DNA of 64,000 nt. Source: Erpobdella octoculata (lineage: Eukaryota > Annelida > Clitellata > Hirudinida > Erpobdellidae). Location: the NCBI GenBank assembly GCA_963978895.1, contig OZ022238.1, forward strand, positions 786,559-850,558, written 5' to 3'. A model generated the notes under the pieces. It had not been told where the DNA came from, did not search any database, and worked only from the letters and a program-made list of their open reading frames with translations. This document shows, in pieces, positions 1 to 11,223 of this stretch. Position 1 is the first letter of the stretch. Each line of letters begins with the position of its first letter. A program made the translations under genes and the position numbers.

Positions 1-189
1 TTAACGACTTTGAAAATGTCATAGAAATCAGGTCTTAAAAGGGAGGGGTCTTAAATGGGGAGTCGTAGATCAGGAGTGACGCTTAATGGGAAAACAATCC
101 GTCAGAAAAAAAAATGGTCGGAAATGAGAGAGAGTCGTAAATGGGGAGGTCGTTGGAGAGGAGTATTACTGTATATATATATACACTGC

Positions 190-415
190 TATTTTAGTTT
201 TAAAACACCTGGTGTAACTGTAGAGGACTATAAACTATTATACATTAACTCCGCCTCGCTAATTCCGAGCCAGTCCCAAGCCTGGAGAAAGGAGGAGGAA
301 AAAAGTAAAAAGGATCAAATTCTGGTCCACGACAGGAAGTACTTAAGTGTTTCCTACATACAGCCATTAGAGTCTTAAAACACCTGGTGTAAAGGACTAT
401 AAACTATTAAAAAAA
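190..415. repeat. Dispersed repeat, copy 1 (with 32265-32405)
   Basis: The stretch from about 270 to 410 resembles 32265-32405. Both have a GGAGAAAGGAGGAGG block, a 'gaagtactta.gtg.ttcctacatacagccatt' block and a 'gtcttaaaacaYctggtRtaaa' tail before 'ctataaacta'. The tail resembles 3' ends of RTE-type non-LTR elements, but that is only an impression. The rest of 1-832 is AT-rich and I see no gene in it. Confidence 0.5.
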
Positions 416-832
416 ACTATTATACATTACGCATTAGTTATAAAAAAAATGTTCAATGGAAACATCTTTCAAAAAACATTTCTAACAAGGAAAATCTATG
501 AATTAATGAATATCTATTCAGATAAGTCGTTGAGCCATTTATTATGTTTGAAAAAAAATTTAATTTTAAAACATTTTTTATTATTTATAAAAACGTTTGA
601 GAAAAAAGTCAAGAAAAAAAATACAAATTAAGATAAGATAAGATAACGTTTATTATAGTGGTTTAGAAGACTTTACGCCTATATTTGGTTATAAAATGGT
701 TATAAGATGTAAAAAAAGTGCATCCGTGGTGGCTCCCCTACCAGGCCACTCTTCCTCCCCCTTCCTTGCCTTCATACTCCCCCAATTATCTTTACAATAA
801 ATCTAAACACGTCTGTTCTCCATCTCCAGCTG

Positions 833-1637
833 TTAATCTGGGGCTTCCAAGTTTTTACCCGCTCCTCCAGAGCTGTTTTTCTTACTGCTGCAGCCACCTT
901 TGAACCCCAGAAGGAGTAAAACTCCAGAGACGATCGAAGATACGATGGCAAAGACGTAGACTGTGACGCCGTACGATTCTCCCGGCATTAACGGGCCGAG
1001 AAAGTTGGGCCGTTTTGCACCCCATATGATCAGCTGGATAAGTATGCATAGGGCTGTAACAGAAGATAGAAAATTAATTATTATCGAATGATGTCAAATT
1101 TATATTTGAAATAATTAAAAAAAACTAAATCGAGTTCAATCAATCGATCAAATAAACTTATAAAGCGCTTTTTATTAAATTCAAAGGCGCTTGTTCTCCA
1201 ATAAATTCGCTAAATAAAAATGTTTCCTCAACTTTTAAGCCGACAACACGTAGAAATTTTAATTTAAATATAATACAAAAAAATTCCTACGTATCGTTAG
1301 CGTAAAAGTTTGAGAAAAAAACAATCAAATTTTATTTAATCATAGCTTCGCAACTGAAAAATTATATTAGGCAGTTAGGTATACCTCCGACGAACTGGAG
1401 TACTGCTGTCACTATCCCGCCAACAGGAGAACCACAGTCCTTCAGATCGGCAAAAGACATTTCCACTTGAAGGATGAAGGCTACCAGTAGAACCAAGAAG
1501 GCGATGACGGCAAAAGCCAAAACGGCATCTAAATGAACGTTGGTCACTTGGTTAACTGTCCAATTGTAGAGGACCATTTGGTAAGACATGGTTGAAAAAA
1601 ATATGGGTAGAAGATCGCTTTGATCCCCGTTACTCAT
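833..1637 (-). CDS. Small tetraspan membrane protein, two exons
   Basis: Exon 1 is 1637-1385 and exon 2 is 1053-833. The donor reads GGAG|GTATAC. The acceptor follows a pyrimidine tract (ttctatcttctgttacag). Phase is 1 on both sides, giving 157 residues. Hydrophobic segments are a weak one near residues 9-25 and clear ones at about 36-60 (VLAFAVIAFLVLLVAF), 75-97 (spanning the junction, QFVGALCILIQLIIWG) and 110-130 (VYVFAIVSSIVSGVLLLLGF). A Lys/Ser tail follows. The layout fits a MARVEL-like or other four-pass plasma-membrane protein, but no family motif is decisive. The plus-strand gene at 4199 has the same topology and intron phase, so the two look like paralogues in divergent orientation. 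The molecular function is unknown. Confidence 0.75.
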
Positions 1638-1806
1638 TTTAAAAAAAATTTTTACACTTGGCAGAGGTGCACCAGGACACTAATGGACTTGCTATCTGCA
1701 AAAAAGTAAACTTTTTAAATTCTATTATATGTGAGCAACTTTTCTAAGTTTTAAAGCGCCGATCAAAGCTGGTCAAGAGTCCAACAGTATGAATTAAGGT
1801 AGAACA

Positions 1807-1878
1807 GGCTCGTTGGTCTAGGGGTATGATTCTCGCTTTGGGTGCGAGAGGTCCCGGGTTCAAATGCCGGACGAGCCC
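1807..1878 (+). tRNA. tRNA-Pro (anticodon UGG)
   Basis: A 7-bp acceptor stem pairs GGCTCGT (1807-1813) with ACGAGCC (1871-1877). The A box reads TGGTCTAGGGG. The anticodon stem CTCGC/GCGAG closes the loop TTTGGGT, with anticodon TGG at 1839-1841. The T arm has CCGGG, loop TTCAAAT, then GCCGG, so the loop-closing pair is G:G instead of G:C. The same base breaks the B-box consensus (GGTTCAAATGC). The gene has no intron. It is either a working tRNA with one T-arm mismatch or a recent tRNA pseudogene. Confidence 0.9.
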
Positions 1879-4198
1879 TTAATTTTGTCGGAAAACCTTC
1901 ATGTTAAATAAAACTTAACAAAGTAAAATGAAAGTATAAATACTTATAGAAATTAGAAATAAGTAAATGGGAATAAATAAATTAAAGTTTTATTAATAAT
2001 GTATAACCTTGTAGCAAGTTTTTCAGCCGATGTTGACAACTGATGATGGGAAAGTTATTTCTAAGAAAAAAACACTTCTCAGGTGTTCAGCGACCAATAT
2101 AGTAATAATATACAGGTAGTTTCACACCTGGAAAAGTCCCAAAAGTGTTTATCAACACGTATTAGTACTTTTTTAGTTAAATTTCAAGAACATCCGCTTA
2201 AGTAGTTGCGCCAACCGGCGACAAAAAATTGCTATGAAAATGTTTAAAACCGTGTTTGTTTATTGCTTTGGCGACCGCGATTAAAATCCGACGCCTGTGT
2301 CGCTTAGAGTCACGTCATAGTAGTAGTCAGCCACGTGCAGCTCTTGCAGCTCTTGCAGCTCTCGTTGAATGTCAAGCTGTTTTGCTTGCGTCGATAGACT
2401 AGAAAGTGATATCAAGTGTCAATGAATGCCCTAGCAACTAGACAACAAACGGCAACAGTAAGTCACGCTTGCACACTATATATATATACAACATGTGCAC
2501 TGTGCAGTATTCCTGGGGAGCAGGGCAATAAGCAGCCCCGCCCCCGTCCCAGTGGAGGAGCGTGGGTTAGGGGCCGCCCGGGATGGGACCCTCAAGGGTT
2601 CAATAAAAGTCGGTGATAAGAAAAGAGATACAATCTTATTGACTTTTCATTCAAAAAACTCATGACTAGGGAGGGGGAGGGAGGGGTAAAGCCTACTCGA
2701 ATTTTTGAATTTTTATTTCTCAAAATTTGCTACCTTTTCAAAAATGTCTTCCGGTGCGGACGATACCCCCCCCTTTATATGTTACGCCATTATTGCTTCC
2801 ATAAAAAAATTATATATTGTATTTTTCAATCAGAAATGAGTGACTTTAAATTTTTATTGCAACTTTTGAAACAAACCGTTATTGATAAAATTTAAAAACT
2901 TTCGACTTCTTGTTTGAACCGGGTGTACAATTGTATTCTTAAAGAATTTCTTTGATAGTTTAATTTCACTCATAAACTAAAAAGTTGTTAGAGAAGGTTC
3001 AAACCACTCTCCGCCCATTCTCAAACACTGAACAAATGGGAACTCTACGATCAAGGCAACTAAGTACAACCGCCTTGCCAGCCGAATTTTACTAGGGGTG
3101 GGCTCAGTACTTGTAGGAGGAAGTCCAAAGTTTTTCTGCGGTGCTCAGTACCTGAAAAATAGGCCCCAAAATTTTATAAATTTTTCAAACACTTGTTCTT
3201 CGCCTATCTCAACAACCTGATGACTGGGGGGTAGTCGCAGGCACTTTTTGTTCTCAAAACCATACGCAAATTTTCCATTTAAAAATTTCCCTTGGACGCC
3301 ACAATGGTTTGTGGGCCCTCGTGGTCCCCCACGGCTACGCGTCTGATTAAGTATGTCTGATCATGGCATACACAGACACTTGTTGAAACAGACAATTCGC
3401 TTTTCAGATTCGGTTTATGTTGCCTGTGATGACATGATGGGATGTGTACGAATTTATTAGTTTTTTTTATTAGTGTTTTTTAAAAGAATTAAGAGTTAAA
3501 AGTAAATTATTTATTTATTTTTTAAATAAATATAGCTTAAATTTTACGGAATGTTGCTCAGTAATATTATGCACAGATATTTTTTTATTTAATTCAAATA
3601 CATGCGTGGGGGACCTAGGTAGTAGTAGTTAGGTATAGCCTTAAAAGGTCATGAAATTTGAATGCGTTCTGGGCCCCCAAAAATAAATACATTAATACAT
3701 TGTACATACATTCATGCATGTAAATGTAATATTTTGTACACGTGTATGTATGTATGTGTATTTGTTTGTTTGTGTGTTTGTGTCTGTGTGTCTGTGTGTG
3801 TCTTTGTGTGAGTAGTTTTATTTTTGTAATTTTATTGCACGACATTGATGCTCTCTCTGTTCAAAATATTTATACTCGGTTTCCATAGTTGCAAACGACT
3901 CTTACGTGAACGTGAAAAGAGGAAGAATGTTTTTTGATTGGACGCTGCTCTCATACGTTCAATGGGAGTTCTTTTTTTTATACTTTATTAAAAATATTGT
4001 AGCGCAAAGTCGTTTTGACGATTATTTATCAAATCTTTTTCATCCAGGTAGTATTTTGTAAATTTATATTAAATCAGTAATTAAATAAAAACATTTGCTA
4101 CCTTTAGAACTTCTTAAAGGTTGCAGTGTGGAAACAAACAGCCCTGATTAAACCAAATTACTGCATTAATTTATAGAGAAAAAAACCCACTTTTGAAT
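1879..4198. other. Spacer, no gene recognised
   Basis: The stretch is AT-rich. It holds a short direct repeat 'agctcttgc' near 2340, a G-rich patch near 2535-2600, and a TG/TATG-rich microsatellite at about 3735-3815. No exon with good splice signals or protein similarity was seen. The last few hundred bases are presumably the promoter and 5' UTR of the 4199 gene. Confidence 0.5.
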
Positions 4199-5177
4199 AT
4201 GCCGAACTGGGATAAACAAGCTTTTTTGCACATCGGCATCGGATATCAGATCTGTCTAATGGCCACTCTGTTCAACAACGGTGATAGAGTGAACGAAGGA
4301 CTGTTCATAGCCTCCTTCATCTTCTACACGGCCGCCTTGGTACTCGCCGCAGTTGACAAACTGAAATCTCCATGCTCCAAGATGATGATAGGCTTGCCTA
4401 TCGTCATTCTTTTGTCTCTGTCCGGTGAGTTACTAGTAATTCAAAAGATTAAATTACAATCTTTTTCTAGCTGTCATTTTATAATACCAAATCTATCTAT
4501 GTTTCAATGATTTGCTCTTTCTCAAAAGCTATTTACAAACGTAGAGTTTAGGGAGATACGGTGTTGGCTGGCCCTCAATACCAAATCTTGTTCCCTAGGA
4601 AAAGTTTTCAGTAACAAATGTGATAAAAACCGTTTGGAGAAGTGTGAAAATTTATACTTCTCCATTACGAGTCAATGATTTTTGGTAAAAAATGGTTGTC
4701 AAAGTGTCAGTGGGCGCACTTCAAAATCAGAAAAGAGTCCAATTTAATGTCACATGGACCCACGTCAATGCCACAGGGGACCCACTTCAGTGTCAGGGGC
4801 ATGCTTATAAATCAGGCGGGGCAATGGTCTATCTTGATGTCCCTGGTTTTCCATCCTGTTGCATCTTTTTCTATCTTGAAAAAGGACCACTTTTTGTAGA
4901 GTTTTTTTACTTCACTTGAAATAAACCAGCTAGAAATAAAATAAAACCTAATTACTTTAATTTCTCTAAATATTTTATAATAACTTTTCACAATTCAGCC
5001 ATCTTGACCCTAGCCAGCGTCATATACTGGGGTCAAGGAGTTCGAGGAGGAATGACCTCTTTCCACGGTACCCTGAACATCATCGCTTCCATCCTGGGGG
5101 TACTCGGGGTCGTCTTCACAGTACTCAAGATGGTCAACGGAAATAAAACGAGTCCGTCGACGGCGTCGATCAAATAA
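4199..5177 (+). CDS. Small tetraspan membrane protein, two exons (paralogue of 833-1637)
   Basis: The ATG is at 4199. Exon 1 is 4199-4424 with donor TCCG|GTGAGT. Exon 2 is 4999-5177 with acceptor ttcacaattcag. The junction is phase 1, giving 134 residues. Four hydrophobic stretches are visible: about 9-27 (FLHIGIGYQICLMATLF), 34-54 (LFIASFIFYTAALVLAAVD), 64-85 (MIGLPIVILLSLSAILTLAS) and 100-123 (LNIIASILGVLGVVFTVLK). The intron falls inside the third segment, as in the minus-strand gene at 833-1637, and both junctions rebuild an Ala codon. 'ILTLASVIYWG' aligns with 'LCILIQLIIWG'. It is probably a MARVEL-like or taxon-specific four-pass protein. The intron (4425-4998) holds nothing recognisable. 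Confidence 0.78.
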
Positions 5178-5667
5178 AAAAAATGAAGGAAAAAATAGTT
5201 TTTTTTTTTACCGAAATTTCTATTTTCACTTGATTTCTCATTTAATTTCTTCTTGTTGTTTTGATTTGATTGTTTTTTTTTTAATCTTTTTCAAATATTA
5301 AAGCTTGAAATATTAATTATTAATCCTGATTTCTAAATAATAAAACTGTTAAACTTGATTTTAAAAATAAGTTGAACAACCTATAAACTCAATCACTTTG
5401 CCACCAAACATAATTTAACAAGAACAATTTTTTTTCAACAAGACTTTGTTAAATATCTGGATTTTTATGGTTTCGATTCTATTCTTCAGGATTTAAAGTT
5501 GATTTATTTTATTATTACGAATTAATTAAAAAACAGCTTGAATAAATAATTAATTACTGTTCAAGTTTGTTTATTATAATCAAATTTTAGTTCATTTTCG
5601 TTCAAAATGACGTCCAATCCTACTTGTTGACAAACAATCACTCACTACGACTTCTACGAAGCTATTA

Positions 5668-5960
5668 TCTATATATATAAAAGAACATGTCCTGACTGAC
5701 TGACTGACTGACTGACTGACTGACTGACTGACTGACTGACTGACTGACTGACTGACTGACTGATGACTGACTGATAATCAACGCCGAGCTCAAACGCCTC
5801 ATCCTAGGAACGTGAAATTTGGAACTTATATTACTTTTATAGCGTAAACATCCGCTAAGAAAGGATTTTTGAAAATTTTGCTCCTGAGGGGAAAAAACTG
5901 AAAAACAAACTTTTTTATAAAACAATGTATATTTCGAAAACCAAAAATGAGGAGATTTTG
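5668..5960 (+). mobile_element. Helitron-like 5' end with (GACT)n tract
   Basis: The sequence A|TCTATATATATAAAAG at 5667-5683 has the 5'-TC start after an A that Helitrons show. It is very close to the other Helitron 5' ends in this window at 16131 and, on the minus strand, 28899 and 29099. A (GACT)n array follows at about 5694-5772. No 3' CTAG end pairs with it clearly, so this is a fragment. Confidence 0.55.
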
Positions 5961-5994
5961 AAATATGGTATATAGATTCTTTTTGAAAAATAAA

Positions 5995-6620
5995 AAAATA
6001 CGTGTTTCACCATTTTTTGAAAATTCGGTTTCCCGGACCTCAAATGTGGGTTGGAAAATTGGGTTATTTGGTTTTTAAAGTAGCTGCTACTCAAAAACTG
6101 TGAATGCTACAGGAGTAAAAATTAGTTTTTAGTTTCTACTCCAAAAATAATGAAATACGTGTTTTAGCATTTTTTGAAAATTTGGTTTCCAGGACTTCAA
6201 ATGTGGGGTGGAAAATAGGTTATTTGTTTTTTAAAGTAACTGCTACTCAAAAACTGTAAATACCACAGATAAAAAAATTAGTATTTAGCTTCTATTCTAA
6301 AAATAAAGATATACCTGTTTTACCATTTTTTAAAATTTGGTTTCCAGGACCTCAAATGTGGGGTGGACAATAGAATTACTTGGTTTTTAATGTAACTGCT
6401 CCTCGAAAACAATAGATGCTACAGGAGTAAAAATTAGTATTTGGTTTCTACTCCAGAAATAACGATATACGTTTTACCATTTTTTGAAAATTTTGTTTCC
6501 AGGACTTCAAATATAGGGTAGAAAATAGGGTTACTTGGTTTTTAAAGTAACTGCTACTCAAAAACTGTAAATGCTACAAAAATAAAATTAGTATTTAGTT
6601 TCTACTCTAAAAATAATGAT
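5995..6620. repeat. About 155-bp tandem repeat, four copies
   Basis: Four diverged copies begin near 6001, 6160, 6314 and 6469. Each contains 'ccattttttgaaaatttgg', 'ttccaggacttcaaatgtgg', 'ggttacttggtttttaaagta' and 'ctgctactcaaaaactgt'. They follow the Helitron 5' end at 5668 and may be its internal repeat. No coding sequence was seen. Confidence 0.7.
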
Positions 6621-7554
6621 ATATTAGACGGGCCGTGCCGGGCCAGAAATTTCGGTTTTTGAAACGGGTTGGGCCAAGTTGTCGACGGGCCGAGCCGAGA
6701 CCTAAAAAATTGATCCGTGCAGTACTCTACTATGTATGCATGGTTAAAATTCTCAAATTTCATGCGAGCGAAGCCGCTACGGGCACTGCTAGTTTAATTA
6801 CAAAATTGTTTTCCAAATCAACTTTAAGCATTTCGAAGTAATTATTATTAGCCTTTTAGTAAATTCATTCTATAAAAAATCATCCATCAGGGACGTAAAT
6901 TCAGCATTTTCCAGGGGGGGGCAAAATTTTCCCGCCATTATATAGCTTACTGACAGGGTTACCCGGTGTTGTCCGGGTTTTTGTGCTTAGTTTTGTGGTT
7001 TTTGCCAATGAAACGTCAAAGAAATAACATTTTTTTTTTTAATTTTTCAAAATTTTCTTATCAATGAAGTTACCTGCATGCCAAATGTTGTTAAAATTGC
7101 TCCGGCGGTTTGGATGTGATAAACGAATGCTCTCACACACACATTACCTTTTACATTGATATAAATACGTAAGTACAAGCAGAGAGGGATGGGGAAATGC
7201 ATCCCCCATCAGAGTATCAATTGAAATTTTTTGGGTATAATACCTTGTTTTTGGAAAGCGACATCAGCTTTTTTGGGAGGAGAAATTGGAAGTCTTTGAA
7301 AAGTTTTAGAAAAATACTTACGACTACCCCTTACCGGTTATCAGCTTTTTGGAAAATATAAAAAAATTTCTGAAGTGAATCCCCCACCAGAAAATTCTGG
7401 ATTCGCCACGAGCCACCGGGTGAATGATTTAATCATATTGCAGTAAAACAAGTAAAGGAAAAACGAGTTTTTCAACACAAACTTTGATTTCAAATACATT
7501 CAATTTAGAAATGCAAAAGAAGTTCAAAGTTTTGTTTAAATTGAATCATGTATT

Positions 7555-7700
7555 TTCATCAAATATAAAGCTATGCTGAAAGTTTCAACTTCCTAGCTAG
7601 TCAAAAGGCTGGTTAAATTTTACTTGCAAGATTTGCGTACAGAGAAAGACACACACACACAAACAAACAAATAGAAATGGTAACCTAAATAAAGGTTTGT
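7555..7700. repeat. Dispersed repeat (second copy at 36205-36340)
   Basis: Both copies read 'aaagtttcarcttcctagct', 'agtcaaaargctggttaaat', 'tttacttgcaagatttgcgt' and 'acagagaaag', then a CA/AAAC-rich tract and 'gtaacctaaataaa'. A more distant version with 'ttgcaagatttgaaacagacagag' is in the pair at 14400 and 14814. The family is not identified. Confidence 0.65.
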
Positions 7701-7940
7701 AAAAAAGATGTCCAAAATGGGGTGGGTATAATTTTGTTTTATTTTTGTGTAATAAATAATAACTTTGATGTAGACAGCTGTGAGGGAATCAACAATGTAT
7801 CAATACCACTAATAGGGTAAAGTTCCACGAGTTCGCTGATTGTATTTTGGCACAGAAAACAGCTAATCTTTGGACCAACACTGATACACAAATTATTACT
7901 CTGCAGTTATTGGTAAATCTAGCATCGAGCTAAGATATAA

Positions 7941-8205
7941 AATTGTCTACACACGCAAAAAGAATTCCAATACGCATTGAATCATCACGAGGTTAAGTAA
8001 AGTTAAAATTAACATATTATATAGTAAACTCTAAGTAAAATTTTTTTTTAATTTTGGAAATCAAGGGAGGGCGAATTGTCTATACACGCCAGAAGGATTC
8101 CAATACGTATTGCATCATCACTAGGTTAAGTAAAGTTAAAATTAAATAAATATATAGTAAACTCTAGGTAAAAAAATTCAAATATTGAAAATCAGGGGGG
8201 GGCAA
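7941..8205. repeat. 133-bp direct repeat, two copies, inside the hAT element
   Basis: Units start at 7941 and 8074. Both read 'aattgtctayacacgc', then 'ttccaatacg.attg.atcatca', then 'ggttaagtaaagttaaaatta' and 'atatagtaaactct'. The second unit runs into the C-rich subterminal tract of the element. Confidence 0.75.
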
Positions 8206-8490
8206 ATGCCCCCCCCCTGCCCCCCCCCCCCAATTTACGTCCCTGTCATCCATCGACAAATCTTTTTTTGCTTTTTCAATATTCCAGAGAAAAATAATTA
8301 AAAATAATCAGTTTGTTGACTTTTCACCTCTATCACTCGCATCGACATTAGTACTTATCAAATTAATACTTCATAGCTAATACTTTCTTCCTCTTTGTCT
8401 TCCCCAGCGCGGCCAGCACACACAACTGCGTTCACTCAATCGCTATATACATACATACTTCCAAGTATACAAACTATTAAAAACCATCCA

Positions 8491-8951
8491 ATGAGATGGA
8501 AGTGTTTGCTTCCAAACGAGCTGGCAAAAAAATTCCTGGTGAAAGTAACTAGTGAGAATTGCGTCGTTTTGTTTCTTTTTTTAGTTGTCATCACAGTAGT
8601 TGCAGTAAAATATAAGCTCTACCAAAAACCTATAGCTAAATACATGAAAAGAAAGGAGGACAAAATTACTAAGGGTAACTGTAAATCATTTGTATACTCA
8701 TCCTAAATCATATTTAACAACGTTTTTTATTATTTTTTTCATCAAATTTATTTAGAAATAAATTCAATCATTTAAATTATAGCTATACGTTTCAAATAAC
8801 AACTAAAGATGTTAATTCAAAACATGTTTCAGGTAACACAGAAAAAACGGAAGTTATTAAAACTACTACTACAACTACTAATAACAAAGCTTCAATTTTA
8901 GAAAACGGGCCCGCTCAAACAAATGATATAGTGATAGAGCCTAAAAATTAA
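8491..8951 (+). CDS. Small single-pass membrane protein, two coding exons
   Basis: Exon 1 is 8491-8674 (donor CTAAGG|GTAACT) and exon 2 is 8833-8951 (acceptor catgtttcag). The junction is phase 1, giving 100 residues. One transmembrane segment lies at about residues 25-45 (NCVVLFLFLVVITVVAVKY), followed by a basic stretch (KYMKRKEDKITK). The tail is Thr/Asn-rich with seven near-consecutive Thr and ends DIVIEPKN. There is no signal peptide. Positive charges lie on the C-terminal side of the membrane segment, which favours a cytosolic C-terminus. A possible upstream 5' UTR acceptor (cttccccag) precedes 8407. No family is recognised. The splice phase match is the main support. Confidence 0.6.
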
Positions 8952-10176
8952 TGACAGTTTCTAACTATTCAAAACCATCCTCAGACATGTAAACATACAA
9001 CACATCAGAACTTTCTGTAGTTATTCAACTTTATTTATTTATTAATATGTTATGGTTAGAGACGACATCTAGTGAGAGCCAAATATCTGATGACAGATTA
9101 TCAATAGAAATGACAGTTATATTCAATAGAAATTCAGCATCTTCTAGAGTGTATTTTTATTTAAGATTAATATTTTTTGTTAAATTTATTTTTGCAAACA
9201 TAAAATTGTTAAAAAATTGAAATAAAATTAAGAATTTGTTATTCTAGTTTTTGTTATAACACAGTTCAGTTTTAAGCACTACAAAGCCGCTATCTTTCAA
9301 AACAAGCTGGTTTACTTGAAATTTAAGTCGAGAATCAGTCATCTCTGAGTTTTAATAATCTGAAAGAGATTATTTTTAAAATTTGTTAGATTTTTTTAAT
9401 ATTTAAAATTATGTTTTTATATTCATGTCATGGGTATTTTCTTAGAAATCTTAAGAGGAGAAATAACATTCTATTTTCTAATCATAAGTCATAATTATTA
9501 TGACTTATAATAATATGATCAATCTACTAAAATGTATAATGAGATAATTAAGTTAAACTTAGATTTTAAAACTATTTTAGTTATTTTAATATTCTATCGC
9601 TGAATATAGAATGTGACAGAATATGATTGCTTACAATGTAATTATGAATTAAGTTGTAATCATTACAGAATATATTTTGTGCTATTCTAGACTTCTAGCT
9701 AGACAGCTAGACTAACGTTTAAAATTTAACTAGGCCTTGTTGGGCATTATTTTGTATTAGTTTATTTTGGTTGTTTTATTAGTTGAATCAGTAAGATGCC
9801 ACTTTTTAAGTTTAGTTTTTTAATTTTATGACATTTACATTACATTAAAGAACTCTGTTGAGTCTTGTAATTTTTAAAGATTTCTTGGAATTACATCATT
9901 CTAGTTTAAGTTAGTGATTTACATGAGTACTAGTAACATTATTTTGCTATCTTCTTAAAAACTTGTTTTATTATAACTGGTTATTTTCTTAAAATCAAAT
10001 TGATTATAAATTCATGATATCTTATTAACTCAAATGTTATCAGATTGCTTAAATTTAATAAATTTATTAATCCATCCATTCAAACAGATCAGCTTTTCAG
10101 TACCGCCACGTCACTTCAATTTTTTGTGCCTCTGTTCTCCCTTCTTTTTGTATATATATACAATACAGATATACTC
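8952..10176. other. Spacer, no gene recognised
   Basis: This is AT-rich spacer with an inverted repeat near 9478-9512 (TCATAAGTCATAATTATTATGACTTATAAT) and a poly(A)-signal-like AATAAA near 9221 that could serve the gene ending at 8951. Nothing coding was seen. Confidence 0.4.
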
Positions 10177-11223
10177 ATGGGAACTCTAGCGTCGAAATTC
10201 GAAAACCCTCCAAATCCGCAACTGGATTTCATCAAGAAAGTAATAAATCAAAACTGCATCGTTATATTCATGAGGGAGGGATGTCCGTTCTGCAAGAAAG
10301 CCAAAGAGGTCTTCGACGGCCTCTCCGTCCCGTACTGCTCCGTCGGTCTCGACAAGCGGAAAGACGGCTCGGAGTTGAAAGCCGCCCTCGGTGACGTGAC
10401 AGGAGCCACGACGGTGAGTGGGGGAGATGCTTACTAACTCATTTTTATTATTTTCAAAAATTTTTTATTTTTCTTTATGATTAGCAGGGTTGTCCGGGTT
10501 TATTTTATTTAGTTTACTTTCATTTTTGTCGATAAAACATATGATAAAGAGCATGTTTTAATTTTTTTATGTTTTAATTTTATATTTTCCTTACCATTAT
10601 TTATTCACAAAGAGAGGTAGTCCACAAATAAAGCAAAGCATAAAAAACTCTGATTAAATACAACAAAGAATTCACAGCAGTTGTAACTAACAGTTAATAG
10701 CAGTAAATTCCAAGGTCAGATCCGAAGGAATTTCTTCCCGCTAAAAAGGACTGCCTAAGTAACAGTTTCGCGACTGAGAGTAATTAGGATTCGGCACATC
10801 CCGATTTCGGATACACGTGCAGGTGGCAGGTAACACTATGTGATCTCATATGCACGAGCCGTTCTCGTGGCTGCTGTGGTGTATTTCACGAAGTGGCGCC
10901 CTTATTGTACGACCTTTACCTGAGTATATTTTCATACGTTGTTTACACGTTATACTTGAATGTTTGTTTTTTTTCTGTTGCTAATCTAAATGCGCAGACT
11001 ATTTTAAAAGTTATGAGAATTTTATTATCTCCAGGTACCGAGGGTTTTCATCAACGGTAAGTTCGTCGGAGGTGGAGACGACGTCGTCAAGCTGATGAAA
11101 GAAGGAAAGATTATGAAACTGATAAACGAGTGCGCCCCGGGACTACTCCGGTATCCCTGTTCGCCCGACTCGGAAAGGGATGTCGGTGGTGGTGGTGGGG
11201 AAGGTTTTACTCATAAGAAATGA
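10177..11223 (+). CDS. Glutaredoxin, dithiol type (GLRX2-like)
   Basis: Exon 1 is 10177-10413 (donor ACG|GTGAGT) and exon 2 is 11035-11223 (acceptor attatctccag). The junction is phase 0, giving 141 residues. Glutaredoxins use glutathione to reduce disulfides and glutathionylated proteins. The active site EGCPFCKK lies at about residues 34-41. The cis-Pro motif TVPRVFING follows directly at the exon junction, then the glutathione-contacting GGGDDVVKLMKEGK. The order and spacing match animal GLRX2-like proteins. The N-terminus MGTLASKF fits an N-myristoylation signal (Gly2, Ser6, Lys7), so a membrane-attached cytosolic form is possible. The C-terminus is extended, with CAPGLLRYPCSP and a Gly-rich tail, and its function is unknown. 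The intron holds a dispersed repeat. Confidence 0.93.
10775..10925. repeat. Dispersed repeat in glutaredoxin intron (related to 52140-52280)
   Basis: The blocks 'cgatttcgga', 'acacgtgcaggtggcag', 'cacgagccgttctcg', 'gaagtggcgccc' recur at 52166-52267 as 'cgatttcgga', 'acatgtgcgggtggcag', 'cacgagtcgttcccg', 'gaagtggtgcccc'. The element family is unknown. The higher GC than the surroundings is suggestive of once-coding sequence. Confidence 0.55.

Larger units (their letters stand above)
6888..8245. mobile_element. Non-autonomous hAT element with 8-bp target duplication
   Basis: The ends are inverted: CAGGGACGTAAATT at 6888-6901 and AATTTACGTCCCTG at 8232-8245, each with G/C homopolymer runs just inside. 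The flanks carry a perfect 8-bp direct repeat, TCATCCAT (6880-6887 and 8246-8253). An 8-bp duplication is the hAT hallmark. The 1358-bp interior has no transposase frame. It contains a degraded Helitron-type hairpin near 6957-6980 and a dispersed repeat near 7555-7700. Confidence 0.85.

Noticed and set aside
6628..6730. Second copy of the hAT MITE at 43889-44030
   Set aside because: The right end resembles it (CAGTACTCTA) but the left end and target duplication are missing. At best a remnant.
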